From Streptomyces sp. NBC_00442 (lineage in GTDB: Bacteria > Actinomycetota > Actinomycetes > Streptomycetales > Streptomycetaceae), in the NCBI RefSeq assembly GCF_036014195.1, contig NZ_CP107918.1:6448001-6512000 (forward strand): a stretch of 64,000 nt of DNA, written 5' to 3'. Shown here in pieces: positions 58,164 to 64,000 of the stretch; the first letter of the stretch is position 1, and every line of letters starts with the position of its first letter. Position numbers and translations under genes: made by a program. A model generated the notes under the pieces. That model searched no databases, was not told the DNA's origin, and saw only the letters and a list, made by a program, of their open reading frames with translations.

Positions 58164-59270
58164 ATGTCGAAGCTCGGCACTCTCGGCGCCAGGCTGTACC
58201 GCGGTGAGGTCGGTTACGACTTCGTCGGCAAGCGGAAGATCTGGTACGGCATCTCGATCCTGATCACCATCACGGCCATCGTCGGCCTGGCGGTGCGGGG
58301 TCTGACGATGGGCATCGAATTCGAGGGCGGCGCGGTCTTCACCACCCCGAAGACCACCGTCTCCGCCTCACAGGCGGAGAGCGCGGCCAAGTCCGCCTCC
58401 GGGCACGACGCGATCGTCCAGAAGCTCGGCAACGACACGCTGCGCATCACCATCGGCGGCGTCGACACGGCCAAGGCCGACCAGATCAAGGCCGAGCTCG
58501 CCAAGGACCTCAAGCTCCCGGCGAAGGACATCAACGCCGACCTGGTGGGCCCCAGTTGGGGCGAGACGATCGCCAACAAGGCCTGGACGGGCCTGATCGT
58601 CTTCATGATCCTGGTGGTGATCTATCTGGCCATCGCCTTCGAGTGGCGGATGGCGCTCGCGGCCCTGGTCGCCCTGATCCACGACCTCACCATCACGGTC
58701 GGCATCTACGCCCTGGTCGGCTTCGAAGTCACCCCCGGCACGGTGATCGGTCTGCTCACGATCCTCGGCTATTCCCTCTACGACACCGTCGTCGTCTTCG
58801 ACGGACTCAAGGAGGGCCAGAAGGGGATCACCAAGCAGACCAGGCTCACCTACAGCGAGATGGCGAACAAGAGCCTCAACGGCACCCTGGTCCGTTCCAT
58901 CAACACCACGGTCGTGGCGCTGCTCCCGGTGGCCGGCCTGCTGTTCATCGGTGGCGGCGTCCTCGGCGCAGGCATGCTCAACGACATCTCCCTGTCGCTG
59001 TTCGTCGGCCTCGCGGCCGGTGCGTACTCCTCGATCTTCATCGCCACTCCGCTGGTCGCCGACCTGAAGGAGACCATGCCGGAGATGAAGGCCCTCAAGA
59101 AGCGGGTGCTCGCCAAGCGCGCGGCGGCCGCCGCCAAGGGGGAGACCGAGGAGGAACCGCAGGACGCGGCGCCCTTCGACGACGAGGGCGACGACGACGC
59201 ACAGACCGCGGGCGCGGTCGTCGGCCAGCGTCGTCAGCCGAGCCGCAACAACCGGGGGAAGCGCCGATGA
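58164..59270 (+). CDS. secF: Protein translocase subunit SecF
   Basis: SecF pairs with SecD. The 368-residue protein has the motif GIEFEGGAVF after TM1, SWGETIANKAWTGL before the helix bundle and GYSLYDTVVVFDGLKE in TM4-5. An Asp/Glu-rich C-terminal tail follows. AGGCG precedes the ATG. Its stop overlaps the apt start, so protein export and purine salvage are transcriptionally linked. Confidence 0.95.
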   Translation: MSKLGTLGARLYRGEVGYDFVGKRKIWYGISILITITAIVGLAVRGLTMGIEFEGGAVFTTPKTTVSASQAESAAKSASGHDAIVQKLGNDTLRITIGGVDTAKADQIKAELAKDLKLPAKDINADLVGPSWGETIANKAWTGLIVFMILVVIYLAIAFEWRMALAALVALIHDLTITVGIYALVGFEVTPGTVIGLLTILGYSLYDTVVVFDGLKEGQKGITKQTRLTYSEMANKSLNGTLVRSINTTVVALLPVAGLLFIGGGVLGAGMLNDISLSLFVGLAAGAYSSIFIATPLVADLKETMPEMKALKKRVLAKRAAAAAKGETEEEPQDAAPFDDEGDDDAQTAGAVVGQRRQPSRNNRGKRR

Positions 59271-59818
59271 CGAGCGTCTCCACCGAGACCGTGGATCTGC
59301 TGCTCAGCCGCATCCGTGACGTGCCGGACTACCCGAAGCCGGGTGTGATGTTCAAGGACATCACACCGCTGCTCGCGGACCCGGAGGCGTTCACGGCCCT
59401 CACCGACGCGCTGGCCGCCCTGTGCGTGAAGCACGGCGCGACGAAGATCGTCGGCCTTGAGGCCCGCGGCTTCATCCTGGCGGCCCCCGTCTCGGTCCGC
59501 GCCGGGATCGGTTTCATCCCCGTACGCAAGGCGGGCAAGCTCCCCGGAGCCACCCTCAAGCAGGCGTACGAGCTGGAGTACGGCACCGCGGAGATCGAGG
59601 TGCACGCCGAGGACCTCAGCGGGGACGACCGCGTCCTGGTGATCGACGACGTGCTCGCCACCGGCGGCACCGCCGAGGCGTCGGTCGAGCTGATCCGCCG
59701 GGCCGGAGCGGAGGTCGCCGGGGTCGCCGTCCTGATGGAGCTCGGCTTCCTCAGCGGTCGCCGGCGCCTGGAGGCCGTCCTGGACGGCGCCCCGCTGGAC
59801 GCCCTGATCACCGTCTGA
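59267..59818 (+). CDS. apt: Adenine phosphoribosyltransferase
   Basis: Apt makes AMP from adenine and PRPP. The 183-residue protein has DYPKPGVMFKDITPLL at the N-terminus, GLEARGFILAAPVS and the PRPP-binding motif VLVIDDVLATGGTA. The ATG overlaps the secF stop. By position next to relA it is part of the conserved secDF-apt-relA cluster. Confidence 0.96.
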   Translation: MTSVSTETVDLLLSRIRDVPDYPKPGVMFKDITPLLADPEAFTALTDALAALCVKHGATKIVGLEARGFILAAPVSVRAGIGFIPVRKAGKLPGATLKQAYELEYGTAEIEVHAEDLSGDDRVLVIDDVLATGGTAEASVELIRRAGAEVAGVAVLMELGFLSGRRRLEAVLDGAPLDALITV

Positions 59819-59836
59819 CCGGTCGGTACGACGCCG

Positions 59837-59874
59837 CCGAGGCGGGCCCGGAGGAATCCGGCGCCCGCCTTCGG
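59837..59874 (+). terminator. Terminator hairpin between apt and relA
   Basis: CCGAGGCGGGC-CCGGA (59837-59852) pairs with TCCGG-GCCCGCC-TCGG (59857-59874) with a small bulge, loop GGAA. It lies 18 bp after apt. Gene order suggests that relA has its own promoter downstream, but I could not pick one out. Confidence 0.65.
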
Positions 59875-60042
59875 TGTTTCGCACGACACCACCGTCACGC
59901 CCGGCCGACGGCCCGCGGCGCCCCTGCCACCCGGCCGAGGGAGAGCCGGGGCCCGTGGCTCGATACCATGTACGTCCGGGCCTGACCGGGGACCCGGACC
60001 CTCCCCCAGACTCCGTCCCGGGGGACCCCCAGAGGAGCGCTC

Positions 60043-62607
<2,565 letters not shown>

Positions 62608-63222
62608 GCGGGCGGCATGCGGGGTCCTGGGGGCGCGCGTCCGTCAGCGCAGTTCCCCGCGCCCCTTGACCGCTCGGTGCCTGGCGGCGCAGTCAGCCCG
62701 TCCGGCGTTTGAGGACGAGCGCCCAGGGCGCGAACGGGGTCTGGGGCGGAGCCCCAGAGGCTCGAACCTCGGCCCCTTTCCACCCCCGGAGGGTTTCGGG
62801 AGGGGGCGGGGTGGGGCGAGTCCCGGGGTCTGGGGCGGAGCCCCAGGGCCCCCGGCTTCCGGCTTTCGGCTGCGGGCCGTGGGTGGCTGGTCGCGCAGTT
62901 CCCCGCGCCCCTGTGGGGCACTCGGAGTCGGCCGGTCGCGCTCACCGCGGCGGAGCCGCGCAAGTGTCACAGTCTCGCGCCCCTTGTAGGGGGCCCGGAG
63001 TCGGCCGGTCGCGCTCACCGCGGCGGAGCCGCGCAAGTGTCACAGTCTCGCGCCCCCTGTGGGGCACCCGGAGTCGGCCGGTTGTGCTCGCCGTGGGGGA
63101 GGCGCGTGAGGGTTTGGGCGCGCGCCTCTCGGGGCTGGGGACGGACCTTCGCCGGGGGAACGTGCGTGAGGCCCCCCGAACCCGAAAGGGCGCGGGGGGC
63201 CTCACGCAGGGGCGGGGCGGGG
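62608..63222. repeat. 615 bp gene-free region with tandem and dispersed repeats
   Basis: After relA there are two copies of the GCGCAGTTCCCCGCGCCCC element (about 62643-62670 and 62889-62921), GTCCGGCGTTTGAGGACGAG (62699-62718), two hairpins CTGGGG-cgga-GCCCCAG (about 62741 and 62831), then a 73 bp tandem repeat with starts at 62923, 62996 and 63069 (third copy partial and diverged). These all resemble repeats that recur in Streptomyces genomes. No gene can be supported. Confidence 0.75.
63164..63207 (-). terminator. Terminator of the DUF349 gene
   Basis: GCGTGAGGCCCCCCG (63164-63178) pairs perfectly with 63193-63207 around a 14-base loop, 16 bp beyond the stop codon of the minus-strand gene. 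Confidence 0.8.
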
Positions 63223-64000
63223 TCAGCCGCCGAACTCCTCCAGGCCCTTGAGGGCCTGGTCGAGGAGGGCCTGGCGGCCTTCCAGTTCGCGGGCCAGCTT
63301 GTCCGCCTTGCTGTCGTTGCCGGCCGCACGCGCCGTGTCGATCTGCTTGTGCAGCTTGTCGACGGCGTCCTGGAGCTGCCCCGTGAGGCCGGCCGCACGC
63401 GCCCGCGCCTCCGGGTTCGTACGGCGCCACTCGGCCTCCTCGGCCTCCTGGATCGCCCGCTCCACGGCGTGCATCCGGCCCTCGACCTTGGGACGCGCGT
63501 CGCGCGGCACGTGGCCGATGGCCTCCCAGCGCTCGTTGACCGAGCGGAACGCGGCGCGGGCCGCCTTCAGGTCGGTCACCGGGAGGATCTTCTCGGCCTC
63601 GACGGCCAACTCCTCCTTGAGCTTGAGGTTCTCGGTCTGCTCGGCGTCCCGCTCCGCGAACACCTCGCTGCGCGCCGCGAAGAAGACGTCCTGCGCGCCG
63701 CGGAAGCGGTTCCACAGCTCGTCCTCGGCCTCGCGCTGGGCGCGTCCCGCCGCCTTCCAGTCCGCCATCAGGTCGCGGTAGCGCGCGGCCGTCGTGGCCC
63801 AGTCCGTCGACGCGGACAGCGCCTCGGCCTCGACGACCAGCTTCTCCTTGACCTTGCGGGCCTCCTCGCGCTGCGCGTCGAGCGACGCGAAGTGCGCCTT
63901 GCGCCGCTTGGAGAACGCCGAGCGCGCGTGCGAGAAGCGGTGCCACAGCTCGTCGTCCGACTTGCGGTCGAGGCGCGGCAGCCCCTTCCACGTGTCGACG
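63223..64000 (-). CDS. DUF349-repeat protein, 5' end beyond window
   Basis: About 259 C-terminal residues are present and the frame stays open to the window edge, so the start lies outside; an internal ATG at 63768 is not the true start. The sequence repeats a helical unit with DELWHRFSHARSAF and DELWNRFRGAQDVF spaced about 75 residues apart, the DUF349 pattern. The rest is charged coiled-coil helix ending GLEEFGG. The family is cytoplasmic and its function is poorly known; it may bind nucleic acids or ribosomal factors. Confidence 0.88.
   Translation of the reverse strand, partial: VDTWKGLPRLDRKSDDELWHRFSHARSAFSKRRKAHFASLDAQREEARKVKEKLVVEAEALSASTDWATTAARYRDLMADWKAAGRAQREAEDELWNRFRGAQDVFFAARSEVFAERDAEQTENLKLKEELAVEAEKILPVTDLKAARAAFRSVNERWEAIGHVPRDARPKVEGRMHAVERAIQEAEEAEWRRTNPEARARAAGLTGQLQDAVDKLHKQIDTARAAGNDSKADKLARELEGRQALLDQALKGLEEFGG

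Noticed and set aside
62923..63095. CRISPR array
   Set aside because: The 73 bp units are directly adjacent with no unique spacers, and there are no cas genes in the window.

Overview
The window is chromosomal DNA of a Streptomyces, or a very close relative. Evidence: about 70% G+C with strong G/C at third codon positions, many GTG/TTG starts, several apparently leaderless promoters, the sporulation gene ssgB, and a gene order that I recognise as the argC to relA arm of the Streptomyces core chromosome (read in the direction opposite to S. coelicolor numbering). I see no prophage, IS element, CRISPR array or biosynthetic gene cluster. Both ends cut through genes.

Layout. 1-359: partial membrane protein. 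637-7978: arginine biosynthesis, argCJBDR as a run of overlapping genes and argH apart, each preceded by an ARG-box-like promoter, with an opposing L,D-transpeptidase between them. 8002-10130: TetR regulator and DHA2-type efflux pump behind a perfect palindrome. 10131-14573: dispersed repeats, PlsC-type acyltransferase, Tat-exported glycerophosphodiesterase, a sigma-like protein, a GNAT enzyme and two small membrane proteins. 14800-17795: the methionine importer metNIQ, preceded by a 28-residue Cys/Met-rich leader peptide. 18741-25371: corrinoid/siroheme genes cobL(cbiET), a 1227-residue fusion with BluB and CobT domains, and cysG. 25531-28726: SpoU methyltransferase, Ser/Thr kinase, two small proteins. 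28989-29487: five tRNAs (Gly, Cys, three Val). 29688-31565: pabB and pabC. 31630-36550: small conserved genes, ssgB and two tRNA-Val(CAC) genes. 36624-46132: DEDDh exonuclease, a predicted-nuclease two-gene unit, thrS, a HIT protein, a large membrane protein and an EF-G paralogue.

46405-49120 is the phosphatidylinositol mannoside module pgsA-patA-pimA. 49466-62607 is the conserved housekeeping run: LemA-like protein, pdxS-pdxT (PLP), yebC, ruvC-ruvA-ruvB (Holliday junction processing), yajC-secD-secF (Sec translocon accessory), apt and relA (stringent response). A small secreted protein on the other strand sits between yebC and ruvC. The window ends in repeats and the 3' part of a DUF349 gene.

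Most of this is ordinary core genome. The most interesting items are the Cys/Met leader peptide before metNIQ, the unusual fusion protein carrying BluB and CobT behind a roughly 600-residue Pro/Ala/Glu-rich arm, the palindrome that covers a leaderless tetR promoter, the DUF4365-type gene pair at 37540-39311, and a family of short dispersed intergenic repeats. Start codons were chosen from ribosome binding sites, overlaps and family length. Functions rest on motif recognition by eye, without database searches.
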